Assembly (NCBI GenBank): GCA_900769745.1
Contig: CAAGHX010000179.1
Coordinates: 1-17,557, forward strand
Source of the DNA: an uncultured Alistipes sp.
Lineage (GTDB): Bacteria > Bacteroidota > Bacteroidia > Bacteroidales > Rikenellaceae
Direction: 5' to 3'
Length of the DNA stretch: 17,557 bases
Both the position numbers and the translations under genes were made by a program. This document shows positions 1 to 7,451 of this stretch, one piece after another. Under the pieces are notes generated by a model. That model had not been told where the DNA came from and ran no database searches. It saw only the letters and a program-made list of their open reading frames with translations. How positions within the stretch are numbered: the first letter of the stretch is position 1; each line of letters opens with the position of its first letter.

Positions 1-657
1 CTTCAAGGCGCTCTCCACAGCCTCCGAGATAGCGATACCCAAGTTACCCGAGCAGTCGGGGTCCTTAGCCAACACCTCGCGGCCATAGTTGGTTGTTGGG
101 CTTGGTGATGGGATAACATTCGCACCCCACGCATTCATCAGCAGACGGCGGTAGGGCTTCTGCTCGCAGCTCACACGCACCATATATACTCTCAGGTCGA
201 TGTTGAAGTACTGGCACGCCAAAGCCATTGCGCTTCCCCACTGACCGCCACCGGTCTCTGTAGCAAGGAACTTGATGCCCTGCTTAGCGTTGTAGTATGC
301 CTGAGGAATAGCTGTATTGGGTTTATGAGAGCCCGCAGGCGATGTACCCTCGTTCTTGAAATAGATCTTGGCGGGGGTGTCGAGCATACGCTCGAGGTTG
401 TAGGCACGCACTACGGGCGTAGGTCGCCATATCTTATAGAGCTCCTGCACCTGCTCTGGAATCTCGATGTAACGCTCCTGAGAGAGCTCCTGGCGCACAA
501 GTTCCTCGCCCAAGAGTTTGCTCATAGACTCGAACGTAGCAGGCTGCTTGGTCACAGGGTCGAGCGATGGCAGTGGCTTGTTGGGCATATCGGCCACAAT
601 GTTATACCACGCCGTTGGCATCTCGCTCTCCGACAATACAAACTTCTTTGTCTTCAT
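1..657 (-). CDS. trpB: TrpB2-type tryptophan synthase beta chain, 5' part (runs off left edge)
   Basis: The first 219 residues of a pyridoxal-phosphate enzyme that would make L-tryptophan from indole (or indole-glycerol phosphate via TrpA) and L-serine in the cytoplasm. The cofactor lysine is visible as K112 in GSHKPNTA. It is followed by the substrate-loop motif TETGGGQWG (about 132-141). The long N-terminal extension before the PLP lysine and this motif form are typical of the TrpB2 (TIGR01415-like) branch rather than classical TrpB1, and family members are about 450 residues, so roughly half is present. The start at 657 begins MKTKKFVLSESEMP, with an A/T-rich stretch and no Shine-Dalgarno, as usual in Bacteroidetes. 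The 5' region carries a Trp attenuator (709-848), which independently supports a tryptophan role. Whether the full gene is intact cannot be seen. Family assignment is strong; TrpB2 rather than TrpB1 is an inference from motif and length. Confidence 0.93.
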   Translation of the reverse strand, partial: MKTKKFVLSESEMPTAWYNIVADMPNKPLPSLDPVTKQPATFESMSKLLGEELVRQELSQERYIEIPEQVQELYKIWRPTPVVRAYNLERMLDTPAKIYFKNEGTSPAGSHKPNTAIPQAYYNAKQGIKFLATETGGGQWGSAMALACQYFNIDLRVYMVRVSCEQKPYRRLLMNAWGANVIPSPSPTTNYGREVLAKDPDCSGNLGIAISEAVESALK

Positions 658-708
658 AGGTTTTATAATTTTTCTGTTTTACTTTCGCCACCAATGCAGA
701 ATCGCAAT

Positions 709-739
709 AAAAAAACCATCGTTCGACTCTGAACAATGG
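709..739 (-). terminator. Intrinsic terminator of the trp attenuator
   Basis: On the minus strand CCATTGTTC (739-731), loop AGAGTC (730-725) and GAACGATGG (724-716) form a 9-bp stem with one G-U pair, followed directly by seven T (715-709). It stands 51 nt before the trpB2 start codon and after a Trp-rich leader peptide, so its role is premature termination, not the end of a gene. Its 5' arm can instead pair with the end of the leader peptide coding sequence. Confidence 0.9.
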
Positions 740-788
740 CATCTTACTATATATTGCAATCTTTGATATGCACACACAAGCCGTAGCG

Positions 789-848
789 TCATTGTTCTAT
801 AATCTCCAATGAGCGCCACCACAACAAATTATGTGAGCGATATATCAT
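789..848 (-). CDS. Trp leader peptide, 19 aa, with tandem Trp codons
   Basis: A short ORF reading MIYRSHNLLWWRSLEIIEQ and ending in TGA. Trp is a rare residue, and two adjacent Trp codons (821-816) in a 19-codon frame directly upstream of a tryptophan biosynthesis gene are the hallmark of an attenuation leader peptide. The start codon lies about 22 nt downstream of a TAtaTTTG promoter box (878-871), so the transcript would begin only slightly before it. The stop codon sits inside the antiterminator segment, as expected if termination of translation releases the terminator. The peptide itself probably has no function beyond being translated. Confidence 0.85.
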   Translation of the reverse strand: MIYRSHNLLWWRSLEIIEQ

Positions 849-870
849 ACAATTTCTGCTTTGTCTTATG

Positions 871-878
871 CAAATATA
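871..878 (-). promoter_or_regulatory. Bacteroidetes -7 box of the trpB2 leader promoter
   Basis: TATATTTG on the minus strand matches the TAnnTTTG consensus and is well placed to start the trp leader transcript near 865. No TTTG is found at the usual 19-21 nt upstream, so the -33 element is weak or absent. The position relative to the leader peptide is the main support. Confidence 0.6.
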
Positions 879-957
879 GGCATAAATTTCTATCGTTGTA
901 CTCTTTGGCTCAACTTTTTAAGAAATTTTATATATTTTTTTCTGCATCTCGTTGCAT

Positions 958-995
958 AAAAACCGAGGCCGCCCAACGCAAATCGGGCAGCCTCG
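958..995 (-). terminator. Intrinsic terminator after the GH109 gene
   Basis: An 11-position stem with one mismatch, CGAGGC-x-GCCC (964-974) against GGGC-x-GCCTCG (985-995). On the minus strand it is followed by TTTTT (962-958). It lies 29 nt beyond the GH109 stop codon and before the trp promoter, so it isolates the trp transcript from the glycosidase operon. Confidence 0.88.
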
Positions 996-1023
996 ATATA
1001 TCACAGAAAATTTCTGAAATATC

Positions 1024-2439
1024 TTACTTTGTGTGGAACTTCAAACCGTCGAGCTTGTTCCACTCGCCACGTGTGAAGTCTGGCACTGCAACTGGCATAC
1101 TGTTGTGCTTTGCAGATACTGCCGACAACTCGCCGATGCAAGACCACTCAGCCGCGTCGTAAACGTCCTGATCCAATGGAAGACCATTCTGCAAGCAGTA
1201 AACCATACGGTAGTCCATAACGAAGTCCATACCGCCGTGGCCACCCACCTTCTTTGCAGTCTCCTCGATCTCCTGGTGGATAGGGTGCTTGTAGGCCTGC
1301 AAAGCTGCAGCCATAATCTCCTGTGAAGCGAAGCCGTGCTCGTCGAGCTTCTGACCCTCTGGCACGATACCCTCCTTGAGCTGACCCTCAGTGAATGTGA
1401 AGCCGTTGATAGGATACTTGTTAGCGAAGCCCTTAGTACCTGTGAGCTGGTACAAACGGTTGTAAGGACGTGGAGTGTACACATTGTGCTGCAACTCGAT
1501 TGTCTGGCCCTTCTCGGTCTTAATCAAAGTGTTAGTGTGGTCGCCGTTAGCAAACTCTGTAGCGCCCATCTTCTCCTTAGCCTTCTCCAAACCGAGTACA
1601 GACTTTGTATCCATACATACCAGGTAAGTCAAACGGTTACCACGGTGAATGTTCAACGCCTGGCAAACAGGACCGAAGCCGTGAGTAGCGTAAACATCGC
1701 CACGGTGCTTCTGGTTGAAGTCCAAACGCCAGTTGTTGTGATAGTCGTCCCAGTATGGTGAGAGGTTGTGGATGTAAGCACCCTCAGCGTGAAGAATCTC
1801 GCCGAACACGCCCTGCTGTGCCATATTGAGGCAAGTGAGCTCAAAGAAGTCATACACGCAGTTCTCCAACATCATGCAGTGGCGGCGAGTGCGCTCTGAT
1901 GTATCAACCAACTGCCAGCACTCAGCAACCGATGTAGCTGCTGGAACCTCGATAGCAACGTGCTTGCCGTGCTCCATAGCATACACTGCCAAAGGCACGT
2001 GGTTTACCCAGTCGGTAGCGATGTAGATAAGGTCGATATCCTCTCTTGCGCAGAGCTCCTTGTAAGCCTCTGGACCAACATATGTATCAGCCTTAGGCAT
2101 ACCAGCACGCTCCAAGATACCCTGACACTTGTCAACATTCTTCTGCTCCAAGTCGCAGAAACCCTTGATCTCTACGCCCTCGATGTGAGTGTAACGCTGA
2201 ACAGCGCCTGGGCCACGCATACCCAAGCCGATGAAACCAACGCGAACTACTGGAATAGGCTCTGCTGCAAATGCAAGCATAGACTCCTGGCCAGCTGCAC
2301 GCTGTGGCTCATCAAATACAATCATTCCGTTCTCGAACTTGTAGTTCTCACCTGCGATAGGTGACTCGCAGCAACAGCTCTGCAAGATTACGCCAGCAAC
2401 CAATGCTGCGCAAATGATAAATAGACGATTTAATTTCAT
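1024..2439 (-). CDS. GH109-family lipoprotein (alpha-N-acetylgalactosaminidase-like, Gfo/Idh/MocA fold)
   Basis: A 471-residue lipoprotein predicted to remove terminal alpha-GalNAc by the NAD-dependent redox-assisted mechanism of GH109. The start at 2439 gives a signal peptide MKLNRLF...LQSC with lipid-modified C22; a start 27 nt further upstream (2466) would only add MCNLNLNKL ahead of it. The Rossmann motif GFIGLGMRG is at 68-76, followed by KHVAIEVPA at 159-167. Residues matching those described for the Elizabethkingia enzyme are visible: Tyr in NCVY (196), and Tyr and His in YATHGFGP (250 and 253). HGGMDF, typical of the family, is near the C-terminus. It lies 63 nt downstream of the GH20 gene on the same strand, probably in the same transcript, and a terminator follows. 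Members of this fold also include plain oxidoreductases, so the exact sugar is inferred; export and motifs favour GH109. Confidence 0.88.
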   Translation of the reverse strand: MKLNRLFIICAALVAGVILQSCCCESPIAGENYKFENGMIVFDEPQRAAGQESMLAFAAEPIPVVRVGFIGLGMRGPGAVQRYTHIEGVEIKGFCDLEQKNVDKCQGILERAGMPKADTYVGPEAYKELCAREDIDLIYIATDWVNHVPLAVYAMEHGKHVAIEVPAATSVAECWQLVDTSERTRRHCMMLENCVYDFFELTCLNMAQQGVFGEILHAEGAYIHNLSPYWDDYHNNWRLDFNQKHRGDVYATHGFGPVCQALNIHRGNRLTYLVCMDTKSVLGLEKAKEKMGATEFANGDHTNTLIKTEKGQTIELQHNVYTPRPYNRLYQLTGTKGFANKYPINGFTFTEGQLKEGIVPEGQKLDEHGFASQEIMAAALQAYKHPIHQEIEETAKKVGGHGGMDFVMDYRMVYCLQNGLPLDQDVYDAAEWSCIGELSAVSAKHNSMPVAVPDFTRGEWNKLDGLKFHTK

Positions 2440-2502
2440 AAGTTTATTTAAATTTAGATTACACATATCTTTTTGACTGTTCTTTCTCTGTGGTGTTTAA
2501 GA

Positions 2503-4140
2503 CTACTCAGCAGCGGGGGCTTCTACCTTTGGCAAAGCGTGCTTTCCGTAGTTATAGCCGTAGGCGTCAAAGAGGCTTGCCAGATGTGGCAGACGCTCCA
2601 AGAACGACTCATAGTTCTTGTTCTCGTAGCTCCAGCCCACCTCGGCGATGGCGCTCAAGCGAGGCAATGCCATATACTGAGCATACTCATAATTCGAGAT
2701 GTACTCTGTCCAGAGGTTCCCCTGCACACCGAGGATAAACTTCTGCTCCTCTTTGTTGAGCTTGTTGTAGGGGTCGAGAGCATAGCTCTTCTCGAGTGGC
2801 AAGTAGCCACCGATAGCCAATGGCTCGTTCGCCTTGTCGTCGCTCTGGTAGTAGTCGAGGTAGCAGTGGTCTGTTGGCGACATAATCACGTGATTGCCCA
2901 ACTTAGCAGCCTCGATACCAAACTGTGGACCACGCCAAGCCATCACCGTAGCGCTCTGAGTTACACCACCCTGAAGAATCTCGTCCCAGCCGATAATCTT
3001 GCGTCCCTTGCTATTGAGGAACTTCTCAACACGCTTTGTGACATATGCCTGCAACTCCTCCTCGGTCTTCAAGCCCTCGCGGCGCATACGTGCCTGGCAA
3101 GCAGGACACTTCTTCCAGTGAGTCTTAGGACACTCGTCGCCACCAATGTGGATATACTCCGATGGGAAGAGCTCGATAACTTCTGAGAGTACGTCCTCCC
3201 AGAATGTGAATGCAAGCTCCTTGCCTGGGCAGATAACTCGTGGGTTAACGCCCCACCAAGTAGCCACCTCATACTGCTCGCCTGTGCAACCAAGCTCGGG
3301 GTACGATGCCAAAGCTGCTACTGAGTGACCAGGAATCTCAATCTCGGGGATAACTGTGATGAAACGCTCGGCTGCATACTTCACCACGTCGCGCACCTGC
3401 TCCTGAGTGAAGAAACCGCCATAAGGCTTGCCGTCCTGGCCTGTGTTGCGGCCTGTGGGCGATGATTTGCGGATGCTACCAATCTCTGTGAGCTTTGGAT
3501 ACTTCTTAATCTCGATACGCCAGCCCTGGTCCTCGGTGAGGTGCCAGTGGAACTTGTTAATCTTGTGCATAGCCAAGATGTCGAGCATATCCTTCACCTC
3601 GTCAACCGAGAATGTGTAGCGGCCCATATCGAACATAAAGCCACGGTATGCGAAGTGTGGCTTGTCGTTAATCTCGCAAGCTGGAATCTCGATGCGTGCA
3701 CCAGCCTCGGTGAATGCTGCCGATGGCAACATCTGACGCAAAGTCTGGAAGGCGTAGAACACACCGTTAGCTGCCGAAGCTGCAATCTCGATTGAGCTCT
3801 TCTTCACGCTCAAGCGATACTGCTCCTCTTCGAGTGAGCTATCCTGCACGATGTTGATAGCGCCCTTCTTAGGCTCAGTGGCACTGCTCACATTGAGCTG
3901 GCAGCCCAACACATCGTCAGTTACTGAATTCCAGAAGTTCAGAGCATACTCCATACCCTCTGCCTCGAAGGTCTGTGCTATAGGAGTCGATGGTTTCAAT
4001 ACGAAGTTACCCTCGCTCATAGAGAGCTCGTTGGGGATAGGTATCACATCTACGCGGCCATTTGTTGTGATGGTTTTGCCACACGAAGCCAGCATCACTG
4101 CCGATACCAATAGGGTTGAAAGTGTAGTTTTAAAGCTCAT
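2503..4140 (-). CDS. GH20 beta-N-acetylhexosaminidase lipoprotein
   Basis: A 545-residue exo-glycosidase that removes terminal beta-GlcNAc or beta-GalNAc by substrate-assisted catalysis. The signal peptide ends at the lipobox LASC (C20), so it is membrane anchored, in the periplasm or on the surface. Residues about 30-155 form the GH20b domain. The catalytic barrel begins with AYRGFMFDMGRY (about 164-175), where R166 would bind the substrate. It continues with HWHLTEDQGWR (198-208), PEIEIPGH (265-272) and the catalytic Asp-Glu pair D335-E336 in HIGGDE. Further substrate-pocket motifs are GWDEI (384-388) and AWRG (401-404). Length is normal. It has its own consensus promoter (4169-4200) and is followed by GH109, so the pair likely trims N-acetylated sugars from mucin-like or other host glycans. 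Confidence 0.95.
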   Translation of the reverse strand: MSFKTTLSTLLVSAVMLASCGKTITTNGRVDVIPIPNELSMSEGNFVLKPSTPIAQTFEAEGMEYALNFWNSVTDDVLGCQLNVSSATEPKKGAINIVQDSSLEEEQYRLSVKKSSIEIAASAANGVFYAFQTLRQMLPSAAFTEAGARIEIPACEINDKPHFAYRGFMFDMGRYTFSVDEVKDMLDILAMHKINKFHWHLTEDQGWRIEIKKYPKLTEIGSIRKSSPTGRNTGQDGKPYGGFFTQEQVRDVVKYAAERFITVIPEIEIPGHSVAALASYPELGCTGEQYEVATWWGVNPRVICPGKELAFTFWEDVLSEVIELFPSEYIHIGGDECPKTHWKKCPACQARMRREGLKTEEELQAYVTKRVEKFLNSKGRKIIGWDEILQGGVTQSATVMAWRGPQFGIEAAKLGNHVIMSPTDHCYLDYYQSDDKANEPLAIGGYLPLEKSYALDPYNKLNKEEQKFILGVQGNLWTEYISNYEYAQYMALPRLSAIAEVGWSYENKNYESFLERLPHLASLFDAYGYNYGKHALPKVEAPAAE

Positions 4141-4168
4141 AAATAATCACAAATTGAGTTAGAATATT

Positions 4169-4200
4169 CAAAGGTAGATAAATTTTCACATTCTGCCAAA
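4169..4200 (-). promoter_or_regulatory. Bacteroidetes promoter of the GH20-GH109 operon
   Basis: On the minus strand TTTG (4200-4197) is followed after 20 nt by TACCTTTG (4176-4169), both matching the TTTG/TAnnTTTG consensus. The start codon is 28 nt beyond the -7 box, giving a short leader. Confidence 0.85.
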
Positions 4201-4201
4201 C

Positions 4202-4220
4202 AAATATACAGAGTATATTT
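4202..4220. repeat. Perfect 8-bp inverted repeat next to the GH20 promoter
   Basis: AAATATAC-AGA-GTATATTT, two perfect 8-nt arms with a 3-nt centre, begins one base upstream of the -33 element of the GH20 promoter. Its position fits an operator or activator site for a dimeric regulator controlling the glycosidase operon. No T-run follows, so it is not a terminator. Confidence 0.55.
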
Positions 4221-4252
4221 CGATTCGGGGATGATTATTCGTTGGGCAAAGA

Positions 4253-5296
4253 TTATTTGCCGATGCCCTGTTGTAGAATGATGCAGACGGGCAGATGGTC
4301 GCTTGTGCCTGCTGTGTACTCTGTGCCCTGGTAGGTGCGCAGAGGATAACCTCGCTTGTTGCACATATAATCTCGGCGAAAGACATATGCCACCGAGCTG
4401 CGTTTTTGCGTGGGGTCGAAGCATATTTGGGCGTTGCTGGTACCGATAAGATTGGCCGACAAGATTATATTGTCGAAGTGGTTCCACTTGCCATTATAAC
4501 GCGATGAGCCTATGCGCAATGAGCTTTTACCCAGCGGGTTGTAAAGGTCGTCGGGCAAGAGGTGTCGATGACCTCGGCGCACTTGCAACACACGCCTCTG
4601 CGAGCGATTCGATGGGTTGTCGTTCATATCGCCCATCGCAACGATTTTTATATCGCTATTCTGCTCTTGTGCCTCGTTGATTATGGCTTTGAGTTGGCGG
4701 GCGCAAGCTATTCGCAGATGTTCGGTCTCCCACACTCCACCAATACGTGATGGCCAATGGTTTACGATAAATAGAGTCTCTTCGCCGCAGAATCTTCCTC
4801 GCACCGCCAAAATATCTCGTGTCGATAACGCATAACCATCTATGCTGATGGGGATGGCCTTTGCTTCTGATGGCTCAAATAGCTCCGAGCGGTAGAGTAG
4901 CGCCACATCAATTCCTCGCCTGTCGGGGCTGTCGAAGTGGCATATTTTGTATGCGGCAGCGGCTATGAGTGGGTGCGAAGTAAGTTCCTCCAGCACTTGC
5001 CTGCTCTCCACCTCCGCAAGGCCGATAATTGCGGGCGGCTGGCCATCAACTCCCATATCGGCAACCACGCGTGCTATGTCGGCAATCTTTTTCTGCTTAC
5101 GCTCCTCGCTCCAGCCTCTTTCGGCGTCGGGCAGCATATCTTCATCGGCCGTTGTGGGGTCGTCCAATGTGTCGAAAAGATTCTCCACATTGTAGAACGC
5201 AACCACGTGCCTACTCGGGTTCTGAGCCGACAACTCGTGCGGCCCTAATCCCCAAAGTAGCAAAACCGATGCAAGTATGGATAGCTTATTGAGCAT
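4253..5296 (-). CDS. Secreted endonuclease/exonuclease/phosphatase family protein
   Basis: A 347-residue member of the DNase I-like metal-dependent fold. The signal peptide is MLNKLSILASVLLLWGLGPHELSA with probable cleavage after SAQ, so it acts outside the cytoplasm. Catalytic landmarks are in order: FYNVENLFD (34-42, metal and Asn/Glu site), GLAEVE with the metal-binding Glu at 95, RRGIDVALLYR (126-136), NHWPSR (179-184, catalytic His), GDMNDNP (222-228) and the terminal SDH (332-334). These motifs are those of the extracellular nuclease-like branch. Its ATG overlaps the stop codon of the upstream lipoprotein (TAATG at 5300-5296 region), which implies translational coupling and shared function. 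Substrate may be extracellular DNA or a phosphoester; the sequence does not decide between them. Confidence 0.88.
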   Translation of the reverse strand: MLNKLSILASVLLLWGLGPHELSAQNPSRHVVAFYNVENLFDTLDDPTTADEDMLPDAERGWSEERKQKKIADIARVVADMGVDGQPPAIIGLAEVESRQVLEELTSHPLIAAAAYKICHFDSPDRRGIDVALLYRSELFEPSEAKAIPISIDGYALSTRDILAVRGRFCGEETLFIVNHWPSRIGGVWETEHLRIACARQLKAIINEAQEQNSDIKIVAMGDMNDNPSNRSQRRVLQVRRGHRHLLPDDLYNPLGKSSLRIGSSRYNGKWNHFDNIILSANLIGTSNAQICFDPTQKRSSVAYVFRRDYMCNKRGYPLRTYQGTEYTAGTSDHLPVCIILQQGIGK

Positions 5297-7395
5297 TATT
5301 GATTGTGTCGAAATAGTACGATTCCCAAACCCTCGGCATCGCCCGCCACACTGCGCAGCAGAGCCTCGGAGGCGGTTTGTGAGATTATCAGTTGCACATC
5401 GATATCGCCCGACTGGCGCACCTCAAAACCCTGCTCGGCGTGCTGCGAGAATATCCAGTAGTTGTCGGGCTTGTCGCTAAATCTCAAAGCTCCAGCTTTT
5501 GCCGCAATAGCCACAAGGTAACCCTTGTCGGCAAAACGGATATAGTAACCCTTGCCGTTGTCGGCCAGCTCTAAAACCACTTCGATAGGGGTAGCGTTAG
5601 ATTCGTCGTTGGCCGAGAACTCGCCCTGCTGATAGGTGTAGGCCGCAGTTGTGCCGTGCCATTGCGCAGTCATCTCGCCCGTTGCGAGATAGAGCTGCCC
5701 ATCTCTGTAACCTCCTATGTAATAGTTGCCTGCACTCAATTCCGAGAGCGATTTTATCTCTGTGTACTTCTCTGCTGGAGAGGTTGGGGTAGTTGGTTGC
5801 TCAGGCTCGGTTGGCTTTTCAGGCTCAGCGGGTGTTTCAGGCTCAGCGGGTGTTTCGGGCTCTGTTGGTTGCTCAGGTTGCTCGGGTTCTACGGGCGTTT
5901 CAGGCTCCGGCTCGGTGGGCTTATCTTCGGGTTGTTCGGGCTCAGCGGGTTTATCTTCGGGCTGCTCTGGTTCGGTTGGCTCCTCCTCTTTTGGCTCTTC
6001 GGGCGCAGGACCATCAAATGGCGCAATATCCTCCACCGTGCGTGGGCGCAATACGACCTTCTTGCCATCTATCGCCACTACGCCACAGATGTCGCCCTGC
6101 GCAATGTGATATTGGTGCGATGCGAAGGGCGCCGACTCAAGCACCTGCACAGTAAATTTCTCTCCGTTGGCGGCCTCGAACTCCACTTCGCCATTTGCGC
6201 CTGGCTCATTCCAAGCACCTTCGCTGAGTGGCGTTACCGATTTTATTCTTACGGTCATTCCCTGGTAAGACTCTAATTCAGTAGGAGTTACATCGGCAAT
6301 GCTGATACCCACGTTGCGAGCTGCGATGCTCACCTCGGCCCACTGCTTCGAGGCGTCGCCCGTAACCTCATACATTATAGAGTTGTTCTTTACAGCCACC
6401 GCAAGGCCAGCCTTTAATACGACCTCCACTCTATCTCCGCACTTTGCGCCCAACGTCTCGGGCTTTACGATTCGGCCATACAACACCACTCCGTTGTGGG
6501 GTGCGGTTGAGCCCTCGGTTGCGACGATAAGATGCGAAGTGGGGTAGTTTGCGCCTGTTGGGTTGTTCATCACAATGGCCGACAACACTCTGTCGCGCTC
6601 GGCATCGATTACACTCGGTGTGCCGTCGCTCTTCATCAGGGCTATAAGTTCGGGGATAGTTATGGCTAAAGGAGTCTGCTCCTCCGGCTCAGCAGGTTGC
6701 TCAGGCTCAGCAGGTTGCTCAGGCTCGACTGGGGTATCGGGATTTCCGGGCTCAGCAGGATTTTCAGGATTTTCAGGGTCTTCGGGGTCCTCTGGCTGCT
6801 CGGGATTTTCGGGCTCCTCGGACGGTTTGTCATTAGGCTCGCCTGGCTGCTCGGGGTTTTCAGGATTCTCTGGGTCCTCGGGGTTTTCAGGCTCTGAAGG
6901 CTCTTCTGAAGGCTCTTCCGATGGCTCGTCGGTTGGATTATCCGTTGGGTCGTCAGAAGGTGTATCCGATGGATTGTCCGATGGATTATCGGGGTTGGTA
7001 GGCTCGTCGGGTGTGGGCTTATCGACCACATATTGAATCACATTGAACGAGTGGCGCATCTGCTCCACCGCCGGCATCGATATAGTCACCACCGCACTGC
7101 GTGAACTCTCGCTCGGTGCAACGGCTATGGTAGCATTGGCCGTGCCGTTGCCACTCCTGGGCGTAATCTCCACCCAATCCGAGTTGCAATCGACTCTCCA
7201 ATCGGCATTACATTTGATTTTGATTGTCTTGCTGCCGCCAGCGTCGTCGAACGAAAGCGATGAGCCAGCAAGCTCCACTCCGTTGCACGATATAGATAGT
7301 TCGGGGTAGAATTCCTCCTTCTGCGAGCAGGAATCCGCCATCAGGCAACACAATATTGCCACAAAAGCAACAATATATGTCACACCCCTATTCAT
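5296..7395 (-). CDS. BACON-DUF5689 lipoprotein with two acidic proline-rich linkers
   Basis: A 699-residue modular lipoprotein. The signal peptide ends at C23 (MADSC), and the residues after it (SQKEEF) are acidic, as in Bacteroidetes surface-export signals. Residues about 32-124 are a BACON-type beta domain with the DWVEITPRSG core. A Pro/Glu/Asp-rich linker follows (126-242), then DUF5689 (about 243-460, starting ITIPELIALM), then a second Pro/Glu linker (463-540). A C-terminal beta domain of about 150 residues (YTEIKSLSELSAGNYYIGG...) has no family I can name. DUF5689 resembles OB-fold modules found with secreted nucleases, which fits the overlapping nuclease gene downstream. A likely role is to hold or present that enzyme or its substrate at the cell surface. 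The start is supported by the signal peptide. Domain calls are by eye. Confidence 0.8.
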   Translation of the reverse strand: MNRGVTYIVAFVAILCCLMADSCSQKEEFYPELSISCNGVELAGSSLSFDDAGGSKTIKIKCNADWRVDCNSDWVEITPRSGNGTANATIAVAPSESSRSAVVTISMPAVEQMRHSFNVIQYVVDKPTPDEPTNPDNPSDNPSDTPSDDPTDNPTDEPSEEPSEEPSEPENPEDPENPENPEQPGEPNDKPSEEPENPEQPEDPEDPENPENPAEPGNPDTPVEPEQPAEPEQPAEPEEQTPLAITIPELIALMKSDGTPSVIDAERDRVLSAIVMNNPTGANYPTSHLIVATEGSTAPHNGVVLYGRIVKPETLGAKCGDRVEVVLKAGLAVAVKNNSIMYEVTGDASKQWAEVSIAARNVGISIADVTPTELESYQGMTVRIKSVTPLSEGAWNEPGANGEVEFEAANGEKFTVQVLESAPFASHQYHIAQGDICGVVAIDGKKVVLRPRTVEDIAPFDGPAPEEPKEEEPTEPEQPEDKPAEPEQPEDKPTEPEPETPVEPEQPEQPTEPETPAEPETPAEPEKPTEPEQPTTPTSPAEKYTEIKSLSELSAGNYYIGGYRDGQLYLATGEMTAQWHGTTAAYTYQQGEFSANDESNATPIEVVLELADNGKGYYIRFADKGYLVAIAAKAGALRFSDKPDNYWIFSQHAEQGFEVRQSGDIDVQLIISQTASEALLRSVAGDAEGLGIVLFRHNQ
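5776..6009 (-). repeat. Second acidic proline-rich linker, coding repeat
   Basis: Degenerate tandem PEQP, TEPE and AEPE units, residues 463-540 of the BACON-DUF5689 lipoprotein, between DUF5689 and the C-terminal domain. At DNA level it is a repeat of short GGCTCxGxxGG-type units, prone to length change by slippage. Confidence 0.85.
6670..7020 (-). repeat. First acidic proline-rich linker, coding repeat
   Basis: Residues 126-242 of the BACON-DUF5689 lipoprotein: first NPSD/DPTD-like units, then EEPS, then PENPED and AEPEQP units. It is an extended, strongly negative spacer of about 117 residues placing DUF5689 away from the membrane. The order of unit types suggests stepwise local duplication. 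Confidence 0.85.
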
Positions 7396-7451
7396 AAGCT
7401 ACTATGTAGATAGGTTTTCGATTTGTCTTTGGGCGTGAGTCCGCCCCTTGG

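Larger units (their letters stand above)
709..848 (-). promoter_or_regulatory. Tryptophan transcription attenuator (four-segment leader)
   Basis: Four segments are visible on the minus strand. Segment 1 is TCATTG (812-807), just after the tandem Trp codons (821-816). Segment 2 is GAACAATGA (797-789), which includes the leader stop codon. Segment 3 is CATTGTTC (738-731) and segment 4 is GAACGATGG plus U7. Segment 1 pairs with 2 (TCATTG/CAATGA, 6 bp), 2 pairs with 3 (GAACAATG/CATTGTTC, 8 perfect bp) and 3 pairs with 4 (terminator). In the classical model a ribosome stalled at Trp-Trp masks segment 1, so 2:3 forms and transcription continues into trpB2. A ribosome that reaches the stop codon masks segment 2 and the terminator forms. 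The layout fits the described Bacteroid-trp RNA class; membership has not been tested by a covariance model. Confidence 0.88.

Noticed and set aside
688..693. Second TGGTGG on the minus strand, as part of the trp leader peptide
   Set aside because: It lies after the attenuator terminator and outside the leader ORF, so it cannot sense tryptophan in the attenuation model.
4245..4261. GGCAAA-GATTA-TTTGCC inverted repeat as terminator of the EEP gene
   Set aside because: It overlaps the end of the coding sequence and no T-run follows on the minus strand.
5726..7036. Plus-strand Gly/Ser-rich ORFs (5726-6109, 6563-7036)
   Set aside because: They are antisense images of the Pro/Glu linker repeats of the BACON-DUF5689 lipoprotein.
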